Shown here one piece after another: positions 33,746 through 42,605 of a stretch of 64,000 nt of DNA; position 1 is the stretch's first letter; every line of letters starts with the position of its first letter. This DNA is from Hyphomicrobiales bacterium (lineage in GTDB: Bacteria > Pseudomonadota > Alphaproteobacteria > Rhizobiales > Devosiaceae). The notes under the pieces are model-generated. The model searched no databases. It saw nothing but the letters and a program-made list of their open reading frames with translations, and was not told the DNA's origin. A program made the position numbers and the translations under genes. The DNA lies in assembly GCA_027487555.1 (NCBI GenBank), contig JAIYDI010000004.1, positions 124,001 to 188,000 of the forward strand. Reading direction: 5' to 3'.

Positions 33746-35911
33746 TTACTTGCCGAGGGTCACGGTGAACAAGAAGGTTTCGCCCGAATTGTCGACGACA
33801 CCGTCATTGTCGGTGATGACGTAGGCGATACCGTCCTTGTCGATGGCGAGGCTTTCGACCTTTTCAGCGGCATAGCCGTTGGCACGCGCCAGTTGAGGCA
33901 GCAGGTCGATCGCCAGCTCCTTGGTGACCAGCGGCAACTCACCACCGAGTTCGGCACCCTGCAGTTCAGCCACCGGCACGCGGTACACCTTCTTCAGGGC
34001 GGCCTTCTCGGCGACCTGGTTGTCTCGCTCGATGAGATAGACATAGTCGCCATGGGCGGTGATCTCGGAGAGACCATTCCAGGCGCCATCGGCGGCTGCA
34101 TCGAGCGGATAGCGAACGGCCGTCCACTTCTTGTCCTTGGTGTTGTAGCCCAGCAGCTTCACCTGGCCGGCCGGATCGTCCTTCCACTCGCGCTGGATGG
34201 CGACCCAGAGCGTATCACCGATCATGGTGACGCCCTCGGCGCCGAAGCGAATCTCGGAGGGGAGCAGCGCTTCGGGGAAGGCGACTTCCTCGGTGATCTT
34301 GCCATCCTTGTCGACATGGTAGAGCGCGTGCGGAACGAGCCGATCCGAACGGCCTTCGGAGGCCAGCCAGAAACCGCCCTCGCCATCAAGCGTGATGCCT
34401 TCGAGATCGAGTTTCTGCGCCGCATCGCCGCCACGGGTGACAATGAGCTTAGAGGTGATGCGCGCCGGCTTTTGCGTGGCATCAATGGTATAGATCGACG
34501 GCTGTGCCGACAGGACACTGTCGGAAACGACATAGAGCGTGCCCGGCTTTTCGGCATCGGCGACAGCGCCAGACAACGCGGCAAAGCCTATCGGGTGACC
34601 GTCGGCATCAAGGTCGGAGACTATCTCGGGATAGGCCGGCGTGCCCTCGGCGCGCTCGTAGATCATCACATGCGAGCCAGCGAGGCCGTCGGCGCGGGCA
34701 TCGAGTTCGTTGGCGGTGGCGAGCAGATTGCGCGCCGGGATCGCGACGAGGCCTTCGGGAGAAATGCCCGACGGCAGGGACTGCAGATACTCTGGCGCGG
34801 CACCGGTATCCTTGAAGACGGCGACGAGCGAGGAACGCTCCTCGGCGACAAAGAACAGCTTGTCAGCGCCGAACGTGCCCGTTTCGAGGCCTTCGGGCTC
34901 GACGCCCTTCCGGTTGCGCGCCTCGGGATAATGGCCCATCTGCGCGGCAGCGAGCTCGAGCGTGGTGCCCGCCTCGTAGGCAACCGTGCCATCCTTGTTG
35001 AGGATGGTGAAGCTGCGCGAGCCACCCTTCCAGTCGCCTTCGTTGGCGATGACAAGGCGACTGTCGTCGAGCCACTTCACCGCGTCGGGCTCGCGGGCGA
35101 CGTCTTCCATCTTGCCGGTGAACTTCAGCGCGCCATCCCGCTTGGTATCGACATTCTCAAGGGTCGTCGCGCCGGCGGAGAAGTGCGCCTTCACGGTGCC
35201 GGTGCGACCATCGACGATGACGATGTGGTTGTTTTCCTGAAGTGTCACGGCGACTTCGTCGACGCCGTTGAAGGCGACGAACTCGGGCTCCGGATCCTCG
35301 GGCCCGACCTCGGCAAGGCCGGTGAGGTCGACCTTCTTCAGGCTTGCCGGGTCGAGCACGCCATCCTTGAGGGACAGCAGCACCAGATAGCCCGCTGGCA
35401 TCTGAGGCAGATCACCGTCGTTGAGGTCTTCGTCGCGCTCGTTCTCGATGGCGATAGCGAGGAGGTCATCCTTCTGATTGTGGGTGACCGAATCCGGCTG
35501 GCCGCCGAGATCGACAGTGGCTTCGATGGCCTTGGTGGCGATATCGACGACAACGAGCTTGCCCGACGGGTTGACCTTGCTCTCGGAGGTGTTGACCGCC
35601 GCATAGACCTTGGCGCCGACGATAGTGACCGAAGTCGGCTCGCCTTCGAGCGAGAGGAAGCCGGCGGCCTTTGGTGCCTTAGGATCGGTGATGTCGATAA
35701 AGCCGATGCCGCCCGCCGGGCTGTCGGAATAGACGAGCAGCATGCCATCGTCCGACGCAGTGATGATCTCTGACGACGTGACCTCGGCCTCGGGATTGTT
35801 CTGGGCGACAGGGAAGCTCGCGACGCGGTTGAAGACCTCGGCGGCGATAGTGGGGGTTACGGAACCAAGCAGAGCCGCCGTCAGGGCGGCAAGAATGCGA
35901 AGGTTTTTCAT
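33746..35911 (-). CDS. Secreted beta-propeller protein with esterase-like/phytase-like domain
   Basis: The 721-residue protein has a Sec signal (about 1-24, ending TIAA) and then repeated propeller-like strands. The N-terminal half (about 25-330) resembles choice-of-anchor-type propellers with DITDPKAPK and HIVIVDGRTG strands; the C-terminal half (about 400-715) matches the esterase-like activity of phytase family, with KLDLEGITLDGEGGFWLASEGR and ESLAIDKDGIAYVITDNDGV. It is acidic and probably calcium-binding and periplasmic or secreted. Phosphate-ester hydrolysis is plausible but not proven for the family. The ATG at 35911 follows GAGGACGAC; an in-frame TTG at 35929 is less likely. Confidence 0.82.
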   Translation of the reverse strand: MKNLRILAALTAALLGSVTPTIAAEVFNRVASFPVAQNNPEAEVTSSEIITASDDGMLLVYSDSPAGGIGFIDITDPKAPKAAGFLSLEGEPTSVTIVGAKVYAAVNTSESKVNPSGKLVVVDIATKAIEATVDLGGQPDSVTHNQKDDLLAIAIENERDEDLNDGDLPQMPAGYLVLLSLKDGVLDPASLKKVDLTGLAEVGPEDPEPEFVAFNGVDEVAVTLQENNHIVIVDGRTGTVKAHFSAGATTLENVDTKRDGALKFTGKMEDVAREPDAVKWLDDSRLVIANEGDWKGGSRSFTILNKDGTVAYEAGTTLELAAAQMGHYPEARNRKGVEPEGLETGTFGADKLFFVAEERSSLVAVFKDTGAAPEYLQSLPSGISPEGLVAIPARNLLATANELDARADGLAGSHVMIYERAEGTPAYPEIVSDLDADGHPIGFAALSGAVADAEKPGTLYVVSDSVLSAQPSIYTIDATQKPARITSKLIVTRGGDAAQKLDLEGITLDGEGGFWLASEGRSDRLVPHALYHVDKDGKITEEVAFPEALLPSEIRFGAEGVTMIGDTLWVAIQREWKDDPAGQVKLLGYNTKDKKWTAVRYPLDAAADGAWNGLSEITAHGDYVYLIERDNQVAEKAALKKVYRVPVAELQGAELGGELPLVTKELAIDLLPQLARANGYAAEKVESLAIDKDGIAYVITDNDGVVDNSGETFLFTVTLGK

Positions 35912-35957
35912 TGTCGTCCTCATTTGCAAAGGGACGCCATTGCTAGAAAGGCCAAGC

Positions 35958-35978
35958 CAAAACCGGATGACGGTTTTG
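35958..35978. promoter_or_regulatory. Palindrome upstream of the phytase/esterase-like gene
   Basis: CAAAACCG and CGGTTTTG form a perfect 8-bp inverted repeat with a 5-base centre (GATGA), about 50 bases before the gene start. It does not look like a PHO box. It could be an operator for a dimeric regulator or a short leader hairpin. Confidence 0.45.
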
Positions 35979-36121
35979 CGACGCTTCGGTGACTACGCAT
36001 AAACGCGTGTTAGCTTCCAGCCCGGATCCGGCCGCCCGAACCTGAGGGCGGCGGCGGAGAGCCGCAGCAACGCTTCTGAAGGCATCCCCATGGCAGGAGC
36101 TTCGGCTTGCTCCCCGCTGCC

Positions 36122-36364
36122 CTACTCCGCCTCGCTGCCGCGATTGGATATGGCGAAGTCCTGCAACTGCTTGGCCGTGAAGGGTTGCCGATCGGACAGT
36201 TCGATCATTGCCGCGAAGGCGGCCCTAATGACCTCCTTCTTCTTGGCGTCCGGGTGCGCCTTGCGTACCGCGCTCATCAGATCGCGCGGGCTGTTTGCCG
36301 AATTGGCGAGGCTGAGGAGAGTGTCCCTGATCGGATTTTCGGACGGGTTCTTAGTCTTCGACAT
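36122..36364 (-). CDS. Small hypothetical protein, helical
   Basis: The 80-residue product is rich in Ala, Lys and Glu and looks entirely helical (for instance PIRDTLLSLANSANSPRDLMSAVRKAHPDAKK). I do not recognise a family. The composition is protein-like and unlike the overlapping frames on the other strand. I start at the ATG at 36364; AGGAG lies 12 bases upstream, rather far. It stands alone, 210 bases upstream of the phytase-like gene on the same strand. Confidence 0.55.
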   Translation of the reverse strand: MSKTKNPSENPIRDTLLSLANSANSPRDLMSAVRKAHPDAKKKEVIRAAFAAMIELSDRQPFTAKQLQDFAISNRGSEAE

Positions 36365-37236
36365 GGTTACGCTACGCTCCTGTTGGCGCAACTCAACCAT
36401 GGTCCACTGTCACAATCCATTCATACTGACGGAATTGTCAGTCGCGTGACGTCCTTTGCCAGGTGCTCGTCATGCGCTGCGGCGCGATCCGTTTGCGCGA
36501 ACTCGACCGAGGTCGGCATTGGAAATGATCGGCCCGGGGAAACTGCCTAGCTCGTGATGGAAGCTTTAGCGCCGCTGGTCATTTGGGCCGCATCGCGAGA
36601 TCACCGTGATCAATGATGGCACGCATGGCGCGGCTCATTCGAGCGTAAACGGACGATTTGGCGCGTCAGTGCGTTGCGTGGCAGTGGCGGGAAGCGGGGG
36701 TGTTGCCGGCGCGTGCGAGGCTTGGCAACCGACGGTCCATTCGCCACTGCAGCGGAGGATGCCGCTGAAGCGAGTGGCGATGATGCGCGGCCGACGATGG
36801 TCACAATCCGGCGAGGTAGGCGCCTCCATAATCCGTGCGTCAGCCCCGGAACTATACGCGCTACCTGCAGGTTTCGTGCAGCGGCAATCGCTTCGTGGCC
36901 TTGCTGTTCCAGATGATACCGAAGCAGCGCGGTACTCGACAGATGCCCGAAACGCGCACCGCGTTCCCAGCAGAATTGGAGCGAAGAAGCCGGCCGCCAA
37001 CAGCCGCTATCAGAGCAGAGCGGCGGGTACGGCGGTGTAGCTTCGCCACAGGCCTTCTTGTTGGCGATGACCCGGCGGTTTTCCAGCAATGTGCCCGGGG
37101 CGGCCCCAAGACCACGACCGAGAAGGATGTGAGCGCCCCAGGCGCCATATGGGCCGGCGAGCTGCACTTTGCAGCCCGCGCGGCACGCTTGCCTTATAGA
37201 GTGCTGGCATTCGCACACTGATAAACTGCGCGCGCC
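36365..37236. other. About 870 bases with no supported gene
   Basis: Open frames of 60-200 codons cross this stretch on both strands, but their composition (many Arg, Cys, Ser, Pro) is that of non-coding GC-rich DNA and none has a credible ribosome binding site and family match. It may be an old, degraded gene or a boundary between gene blocks. I saw no tRNA or strong terminator. Confidence 0.6.
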
Positions 37237-38163
37237 TCAGTCTCCCAAGGGCTCGAGCACCTTGCCCTTGCGGTGGTTGAGCACTGTGTACTTGATGCGG
37301 CGCAGGGTTTCGCGCGCAGAGCCATCTAGGCGATAGCCAACTGCGGTAGCCAGCAGGTCGACGATCAACAGAAAGGCATAGCGGGAGGCGGTGGGCTTTA
37401 GCGGATCGGGATACTCGGGAATGTCGACGGTCAGCCGGACGTCGCAGATGGCGGCCAACTCGGAGTCGGGCGTGGTGATGCCGATGGCCTTGGCGCGGTA
37501 GTGCTTGGCAAGCTCGACGACCTCAATGACCTCACGGGTGCGCCCAGTGCCGGAAATCACGATCACAAGGTCGTTCGGCTTCAGCGTGGCGGCCGTCATC
37601 TTGAGGACATAGGGGTCCGAGTGGGTAATGGCAACGACGCCGTAGCGGAAGAGGCGGTTCTGTGTTTCGTGGGCAAGCGAGGTGGAACTGCCGCCCAGAC
37701 CGAAAACCAGCACCTGGTGGGCGGCGGCGACCAGGTCGGCGGCGCGAAGAATCTCGGCGGGATTGATGCTGCGCTCTACAGCGGCGATGGCATTGCGCGC
37801 TTCGCCGAACACCACGCTCCAGAGCGGCGAGCCGTCGGTGGTGGGCGAGGTCGGTTCGCCCGGCGCGAGGTAGAGGCGCCCCACTACAACACTCTGCGCC
37901 AGCTTGAGCTTGAAGTCGCGGACTCCGTCGCAGCCAATGGCCCGGCAGAAACGCGTCACGGTCGGCTCGCTGGCCTCTGCCCTGCGGGCAATCTCGGCGT
38001 TCGATGCGCCGACCGCAAACGTCACATCGGCAAGCACGACATCTGCGACGCGGCGTTCAGCGGGACGCAGTTCGCCGTAGGAATCCTTGATGATCGCCAG
38101 AATGTCGGGGATCGGCTTGGAATAGGTGTCCCTTTGCGGCTCAGCAGGAACGTGCGTGCGCAT
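37237..38163 (-). CDS. RpiR-family transcriptional regulator (HTH + SIS sugar-phosphate domain)
   Basis: The 308-residue protein has an N-terminal RpiR helix-turn-helix (about 20-100; LRPAERRVADVVL, ASNAEIARRAEASEPTVTRFCRAIG) and a SIS domain (about 140-270) with VLVFGLGGSSTSLAHETQNRLFRYG and a ISGTGRTREVIEV loop that would bind a sugar phosphate or amino sugar. It is divergent from the ABC-importer operon starting at 38470 and probably controls it. The SIS domain suggests that an intermediate is sugar-phosphate-like. I use the ATG at 38163; upstream codons to 38271 lie in the promoter region. Confidence 0.9.
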   Translation of the reverse strand: MRTHVPAEPQRDTYSKPIPDILAIIKDSYGELRPAERRVADVVLADVTFAVGASNAEIARRAEASEPTVTRFCRAIGCDGVRDFKLKLAQSVVVGRLYLAPGEPTSPTTDGSPLWSVVFGEARNAIAAVERSINPAEILRAADLVAAAHQVLVFGLGGSSTSLAHETQNRLFRYGVVAITHSDPYVLKMTAATLKPNDLVIVISGTGRTREVIEVVELAKHYRAKAIGITTPDSELAAICDVRLTVDIPEYPDPLKPTASRYAFLLIVDLLATAVGYRLDGSARETLRRIKYTVLNHRKGKVLEPLGD

Positions 38164-38362
38164 GAAGGCGCCTTTCCGCAGGTTGGTCTCCCGCCCGCCT
38201 ATAACACTGTCGCCGACGATTTCACTGTCTTTCAATATGGAAACTTCCGGCGCCCCGCCCCTCAGGAGCACATGATGTAGGAATATTACACGACATTCAA
38301 CTGGATGATTTTCCCATTTTCTGGCACTTTTCCATGCCCCACCTATACCCCAAGCGGCGCGC

Positions 38363-38390
38363 TTGACTTGCGATGTAGGTTAGTTACAGA
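38363..38390 (+). promoter_or_regulatory. Candidate promoter of the NMT1-type importer operon
   Basis: TTGACT at 38363-38368 and TACAGA at 38385-38390 are separated by 16 bases, about 80 bases before the ATPase start. Upstream, near 38305-38330, an AT-richer direct repeat (ATTTTCCCATTTTC) may be part of the RpiR binding site. The rest of the 306-base gap (38164-38469) shows nothing else I can name. Confidence 0.45.
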
Positions 38391-38469
38391 CTGGCATTGT
38401 CGACGGCGTCTGGCTCGGAAACGAGCGCGACGGAGGAGCGTCGGCATTGGCCGAAAATCGTGAGGGACG

Positions 38470-39294
38470 ATGTCTGCCGCTGCCTCCACAGAGCCCAAGC
38501 TCAGGGTAAATGATGCCACAAAGGTCTACTCGACGCGCTCGGGGGACCTGCTGGCAATCGACCGCTGCTCGCTCAGCGTCAAGGCCGGCGAGATCGTCTC
38601 GATCGTCGGGCCATCGGGATGTGGCAAGACTACGCTGCTCTGGTCGATGTCAGGCCTGCACAAGCTCACATCCGGCGAAGTGCTGCTCGATGGTGCGCCG
38701 GTGACGGGTCCGAGCCCGGAAATAGGCATGGTCTTCCAAGACGCAAACCTGCTGCCGTGGCGCAATCTCGACGCCAATATCCGGTTTCCCTTCGAGATCA
38801 AGGGCACGCGACCGGACCGCGTGTGGATCGATGAATTGCTCAACCGCGTGGGCCTTGAGGGCTTTGGCGGTCGGATGCCGCGCGAATTGTCGGGGGGGAT
38901 GCAGCAGCGCGCCGCACTGGTGCGCGCACTGTCGTTCAAGCCCTCGGTACTGCTGATGGACGAGCCTTTCGGGGCGCTCGACGCGTTTACGCGCGAGGAG
39001 ATGAACCGTCTGGTGGAAGAGATCTGGCTCGACAGACCTACGACCATCGTCTTGATCACTCATTCGATAGACGAGGCGATCTTCCTTTCCGACCGCATAG
39101 TGGTGATGAGTCCGCGCCCTGGCCGCGTCGCCAACATCCACGAGGTACCGTTCCCTCGCCCTCGTTCGCTCGAGATCATGTCGACCAAGGACGTCTTCGA
39201 CCTCACCAATTCCATCAAGCTGGAGATCGTCGGCAAGCAGCAGAGCCGCTATGCGAGGACCTCGGCCATTGCCCCGGCGCAGGCTGCATCGTGA
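38470..39294 (+). CDS. SsuB/TauB-type ABC transporter ATP-binding protein
   Basis: The 274-residue ATPase has Walker A GPSGCGKTT (47-55), the Q-loop in MVFQDANLLPWRN, the signature LSGGMQQR and Walker B VLLMDEPFGALD, with the H-loop in ITHSIDEA. The FQDANLLPW and DEPFGALDAFTR segments are typical of nitrate/sulfonate/taurine-type importers. It is the first gene of the operon, 8 bases before the permease. Confidence 0.92.
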   Translation: MSAAASTEPKLRVNDATKVYSTRSGDLLAIDRCSLSVKAGEIVSIVGPSGCGKTTLLWSMSGLHKLTSGEVLLDGAPVTGPSPEIGMVFQDANLLPWRNLDANIRFPFEIKGTRPDRVWIDELLNRVGLEGFGGRMPRELSGGMQQRAALVRALSFKPSVLLMDEPFGALDAFTREEMNRLVEEIWLDRPTTIVLITHSIDEAIFLSDRIVVMSPRPGRVANIHEVPFPRPRSLEIMSTKDVFDLTNSIKLEIVGKQQSRYARTSAIAPAQAAS

Positions 39295-39301
39295 GGATGC
39301 G

Positions 39302-40150
39302 ATGAGCGATACCGACGCCATTCCCCAGTTCAAGCGCCGGCGTGGCGGAGGCACCGAGATCGGCGTTGCCGGCGGCATGTCCGCATTGGCAGCGGGCCCC
39401 GGCATCCGGTCGGTGCGAGAGGTGCTCGCCATCGTGCTCGTCGCGGTGATCATCATCGGGGGTACAGAGCTGCTGCTCAACCTGTTCGCAGTGCCGCAAT
39501 ATGTGCTGCCCAAGCCAAGCGAGATCGCAGTGGCGCTGGTGAGTGACTTCCCGCTTATCGCGCCGCACCTGGGTCATACGCTTGTCGAGCTGTTCGCCGG
39601 GTTCGGCATCGGCGCGGTTGCCGGGCTGGTGCTCGCGGCGGTAATCACGCAATTTCCGTTCGCCGAAAAAATCATCACCCCCTACATCCTGCTGCTGGTC
39701 ACCACACCGATGCTGGCACTGGTGCCGTTGCTGATCCTGAGGTTCGGCTTCGGCTATGAGCCGCGGATCATCGCGGTGGCCCTCGCCTCGGGCCCGATGG
39801 TGATGATCAATGCCGCGACTGGGTTTCGCCGCGTCGACAGCGGCAAGATCGCGCTGGCGCGCTCCTATGGCGCCTCAACGCTGCAGATATTCTGGAAGGT
39901 GCGGGCGCCAATGGCGCTGCCAATGATCTTTGTCGGGCTGATGGTGGGCTCGATCTTCGGCTTGCTCACCGCGGTGGGCGCCGAAATGGTCGGCGGCGGG
40001 TTCGGCCTGGGCAACCGCCTCACCTCCTACTCTTCAATGATCCAGATGCCACAGTTCTTTGCTGTGGTGCTGATCCTCTCAATCCTGGGCATCCTGATCT
40101 ATGTGCTCTTCTTTCTCCTGGGAAAGAAGTTCGCGAGTTGGGAGGCCTGA
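39302..40150 (+). CDS. SsuC/TauC-type ABC transporter permease
   Basis: The 282-residue permease has a cytoplasmic N-terminus, six or so membrane helices and an EAA loop near 176-200 (GFRRVDSGKIALARSYGASTLQIFWKV). The segment VLPKPSEIAVALVSDFPLI is typical of the sulfonate/nitrate permease family. It works with the ATPase before it and the binding protein after it. Confidence 0.92.
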   Translation: MSDTDAIPQFKRRRGGGTEIGVAGGMSALAAGPGIRSVREVLAIVLVAVIIIGGTELLLNLFAVPQYVLPKPSEIAVALVSDFPLIAPHLGHTLVELFAGFGIGAVAGLVLAAVITQFPFAEKIITPYILLLVTTPMLALVPLLILRFGFGYEPRIIAVALASGPMVMINAATGFRRVDSGKIALARSYGASTLQIFWKVRAPMALPMIFVGLMVGSIFGLLTAVGAEMVGGGFGLGNRLTSYSSMIQMPQFFAVVLILSILGILIYVLFFLLGKKFASWEA

Positions 40151-40221
40151 GACAGACCCGCCGTCAAGGGAGGCGGCGGCACGAAGACAAGACGAAACGA
40201 ACCATCACAGAGGGGATAAAC

Positions 40222-41382
40222 ATGGCTAGCTTCATGACTTCCGGTGGCCTCAGCCGCCGTACTTTTCTGCAGGTGTCAGCGGCGGGCGTCGTCACCGCGA
40301 CCGCACTTGGCGGCATCGGCCGCGCCAGCGCGGCGCCTTACTCGAAATTCACCTGGATCTCGCCGCGCGGCACGCTCGAAGTACTCGACGATTTCGGCTT
40401 CTGGATGGGCAAGAAGCTTGGCTATTTCGACGATCTGGGCGTGCAGGTCGATATGCAGCCAGGGCCGTCGGACGGCACCGCAACGGTGAAGTTCGTCGAT
40501 GTCGGGCAAGCCGACATGGGCTTCCCTTCGCCAGGCATATTCTCGTTCGCGCTCGAGAACGGCATGAAGCTAAAGTCCGTATTCCATTGGGGCGCGCGCG
40601 ATACGTTCAGCCTCGCGTTCCGCAAGGGTGAGGGCAATAACGACCTGAAGACGCTGGAGGGCAAGACCGTCCTGCTCGGCTCCGCGGCGTGGCAGTCGAT
40701 CGTCGATCCGATGCTCGCCGTGCAGGGCGTCGACATCAGCAAGGTGAAATATGTCGAGGCCGGCTGGCCGACCTGGGGTACGGCGCTGGCGGCGGGCCAG
40801 GGCGATGCCGCCCTGGCCTGGGAAGGGCTGCGGGCCGAGTGGATCTCGACCGGGCTTGATTTCGAGTATTGGCTCGGCGTGCAGCGCTCGCCGCTGTTCG
40901 CCAATACCTATGTAGCGCGCGCCGCCGACCTCGACGACCCAGACAAGAAGGCGTTCCTCGACAAGTACCTGCGCGCCTGGTCGATGGGCCTTGAGGCCGC
41001 TTACCACAACCCGCGGGCGGCAGTGCATGCGGTGTTCGAGCAATTCCCGTCGGTGGCCAAGGCCAACGGGCCCGAGCAGGGCACCATGTCGCTGCTGCAG
41101 AACCTCAATGTCGTGCGCGGGGACATGTCGAAGCGCAAGGGCTGGGGCGACCACGATATCGCGGCCTGGCAGACCTTCTTCGACAAGGTGTACGAATTGG
41201 GGCAGGTAAAGACGGCGGTCAAGGCCGAGGACGTGGTGACCAATGCCTGTATCGGGGCGGCGAACGACTTCGACCACGACAAGGTGAAGGCCGAGGCACT
41301 GGCCGTGGAACTCCCGGCAGATATCGCCGCAGTCGATGTCGCCGCAGTCGAAGCCAAGCTGTTCGATCAGGCCATTGCCTGA
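40222..41382 (+). CDS. NMT1/SsuA-type substrate-binding protein, Tat-exported
   Basis: The 386-residue protein has a twin-arginine signal (SRRTFLQVSAAG, about 11-22) and an NMT1/THI5-like body, with the WMGKKLGYFDDLGVQVDMQPGP segment and a GTALAAGQGDAALAWEG loop. Members bind sulfonates, nitrate, pyrimidines or aromatic acids. It is longer than most SsuA proteins (about 320), the extra length being C-terminal. GAGGGGATAAAC precedes the ATG. The ligand is unknown; the surrounding enzymes suggest a cyclic or sugar-linked compound. Confidence 0.87.
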   Translation: MASFMTSGGLSRRTFLQVSAAGVVTATALGGIGRASAAPYSKFTWISPRGTLEVLDDFGFWMGKKLGYFDDLGVQVDMQPGPSDGTATVKFVDVGQADMGFPSPGIFSFALENGMKLKSVFHWGARDTFSLAFRKGEGNNDLKTLEGKTVLLGSAAWQSIVDPMLAVQGVDISKVKYVEAGWPTWGTALAAGQGDAALAWEGLRAEWISTGLDFEYWLGVQRSPLFANTYVARAADLDDPDKKAFLDKYLRAWSMGLEAAYHNPRAAVHAVFEQFPSVAKANGPEQGTMSLLQNLNVVRGDMSKRKGWGDHDIAAWQTFFDKVYELGQVKTAVKAEDVVTNACIGAANDFDHDKVKAEALAVELPADIAAVDVAAVEAKLFDQAIA

Positions 41383-41395
41383 CCTGAACGCTCTC

Positions 41396-41418
41396 GTGGG
41401 CGGCGCCTTGCCGCCCAC
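41396..41418 (+). promoter_or_regulatory. Intercistronic hairpin after the NMT1-type binding-protein gene
   Basis: A perfect 9-bp stem (GTGGGCGGC / GCCGCCCAC) with a 5-base loop sits in the 67-base gap before the Gfo/Idh gene. No T-run follows. It matches in position and form the hairpins after the other two binding-protein genes in this window. Confidence 0.6.
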
Positions 41419-41449
41419 GGTCTCACATGACCTGATTGGGGAGGGCCGG

Positions 41450-42529
41450 ATGGCCGACAGGGTGCGCGTCTTGGTGGTGGGGCTGGGCAACATGGGCAAA
41501 TCCCATGCGAGCGCCTATCATCTCAATCCGGGTTTCGAGATCGTGGGCATCATGAGCCGCACGATAAAGTCGAAGCCGATCCCCGAGGAGCTCAAGGGCT
41601 ACCCGCTCTTCGAGGATTTCGACACGGCGCTCGCGGCCACCCGGCCGGATGCCGTATCGATCAACTCGTGGCCGAATACCCATGCCGAGTATGCCGTCAA
41701 GGCAATGAATGCCGGCGCGCACGTATTCATGGAAAAGCCGATTGCCACCAATGTTGCAGACGCTGAGATGGTCGTCGCCACGGCGCGGGCCCAAAATCGC
41801 AAGCTTGTACTCGGTTATATTCTGAGGGTTCATCCGAGTTGGATCAAGTTCATCGAACTCGGTCAGACACTGGGCAAACCGCTGGTGATGCGCCTCAACC
41901 TGAACCAGCAATCGGGCGGGCCGACCTATGACTGGCACAAGAACCTGATCGACTCCTTGATCCCCATCGTCGATTGCGGCGTGCATTATGTCGATGTGAT
42001 GTGCCAGCTGACCGGTGCCAAGCCAGTGCGTGTGCATGGTATCGGGGCACATCTGTGGGCCGAGGCCGACAAGCCCAATTATGGCCACCTGCATGTCACG
42101 TTCGATGACGGTTCAGTGGGCTGGTACGAGGCCGGCTGGGGCCCGATGATGAGCGAAGTGGCCTATTTCGTAAAGGACGTGGTCGGCCCCAAGGGCGCTG
42201 TGTCGATCGTGCCAAACCCCAAGGCGCACAAGGAAGGGGTGTCGGACTCCTCCGATATCGACCAGCACACCAAGACCGATGCCATACAGTATCATCACGC
42301 AGAGGTAGCGCCGGGAGACAAGAGCTTCGTGCGCAAGGACGAGATATTCACCATGACCGACGAGCCCAACCACCAAGAACTCTGTGATCGCGAGCAGGCG
42401 TTCTTCCTGAAGGCGATCCGGGAGAATCTCGACCTGTCGGACTCGATGGACGCGGCAGTCAACAGCTTGCGGATCGTGCTCGCTGCCGAGCAGAGCATCA
42501 ACGAGAAGCGGGTCGTCGAACTCGCCTGA
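41450..42529 (+). CDS. Gfo/Idh/MocA-family NAD(P)-dependent oxidoreductase (first copy)
   Basis: The 359-residue enzyme has a Rossmann GLGNMG at 11-16, the family EKP at 95-97 and a C-terminal beta-sheet domain with DCGVHYVDVM (about 179-188), where the catalytic His lies. Family members oxidise sugars, inositols or related polyols. The insertion around 245-290 (PKAHKEGVSDSSD, HHAEVAPGDKSFVRKDE) is unusual and may form part of the active-site cover. The second copy in the operon starts at 45788 and is only distantly similar, so two different oxidations are likely. Start ATG 41450 follows GAGGG. Confidence 0.88.
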   Translation: MADRVRVLVVGLGNMGKSHASAYHLNPGFEIVGIMSRTIKSKPIPEELKGYPLFEDFDTALAATRPDAVSINSWPNTHAEYAVKAMNAGAHVFMEKPIATNVADAEMVVATARAQNRKLVLGYILRVHPSWIKFIELGQTLGKPLVMRLNLNQQSGGPTYDWHKNLIDSLIPIVDCGVHYVDVMCQLTGAKPVRVHGIGAHLWAEADKPNYGHLHVTFDDGSVGWYEAGWGPMMSEVAYFVKDVVGPKGAVSIVPNPKAHKEGVSDSSDIDQHTKTDAIQYHHAEVAPGDKSFVRKDEIFTMTDEPNHQELCDREQAFFLKAIRENLDLSDSMDAAVNSLRIVLAAEQSINEKRVVELA

Positions 42530-42605
42530 CCAAACTTAGTCGCAGACGTTGAAGCGACGGGCCGACGGTCCCGCCGACCTGCCCTGCACATCCGGAGTTA
42601 CCCAG

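Noticed and set aside
33737..35773. Long plus-strand open frame of about 680 codons opposite the phytase-like gene
   Set aside because: It mirrors a secreted protein with clear signal peptide, ribosome binding site and terminator on the minus strand; the antisense product has no recognisable domain.
36610..37218. Minus-strand 202-codon frame in the gene-free stretch, considered as an integrase or transposase relic
   Set aside because: A few residues look integrase-like but no catalytic motif, start site or flanking repeats support it.
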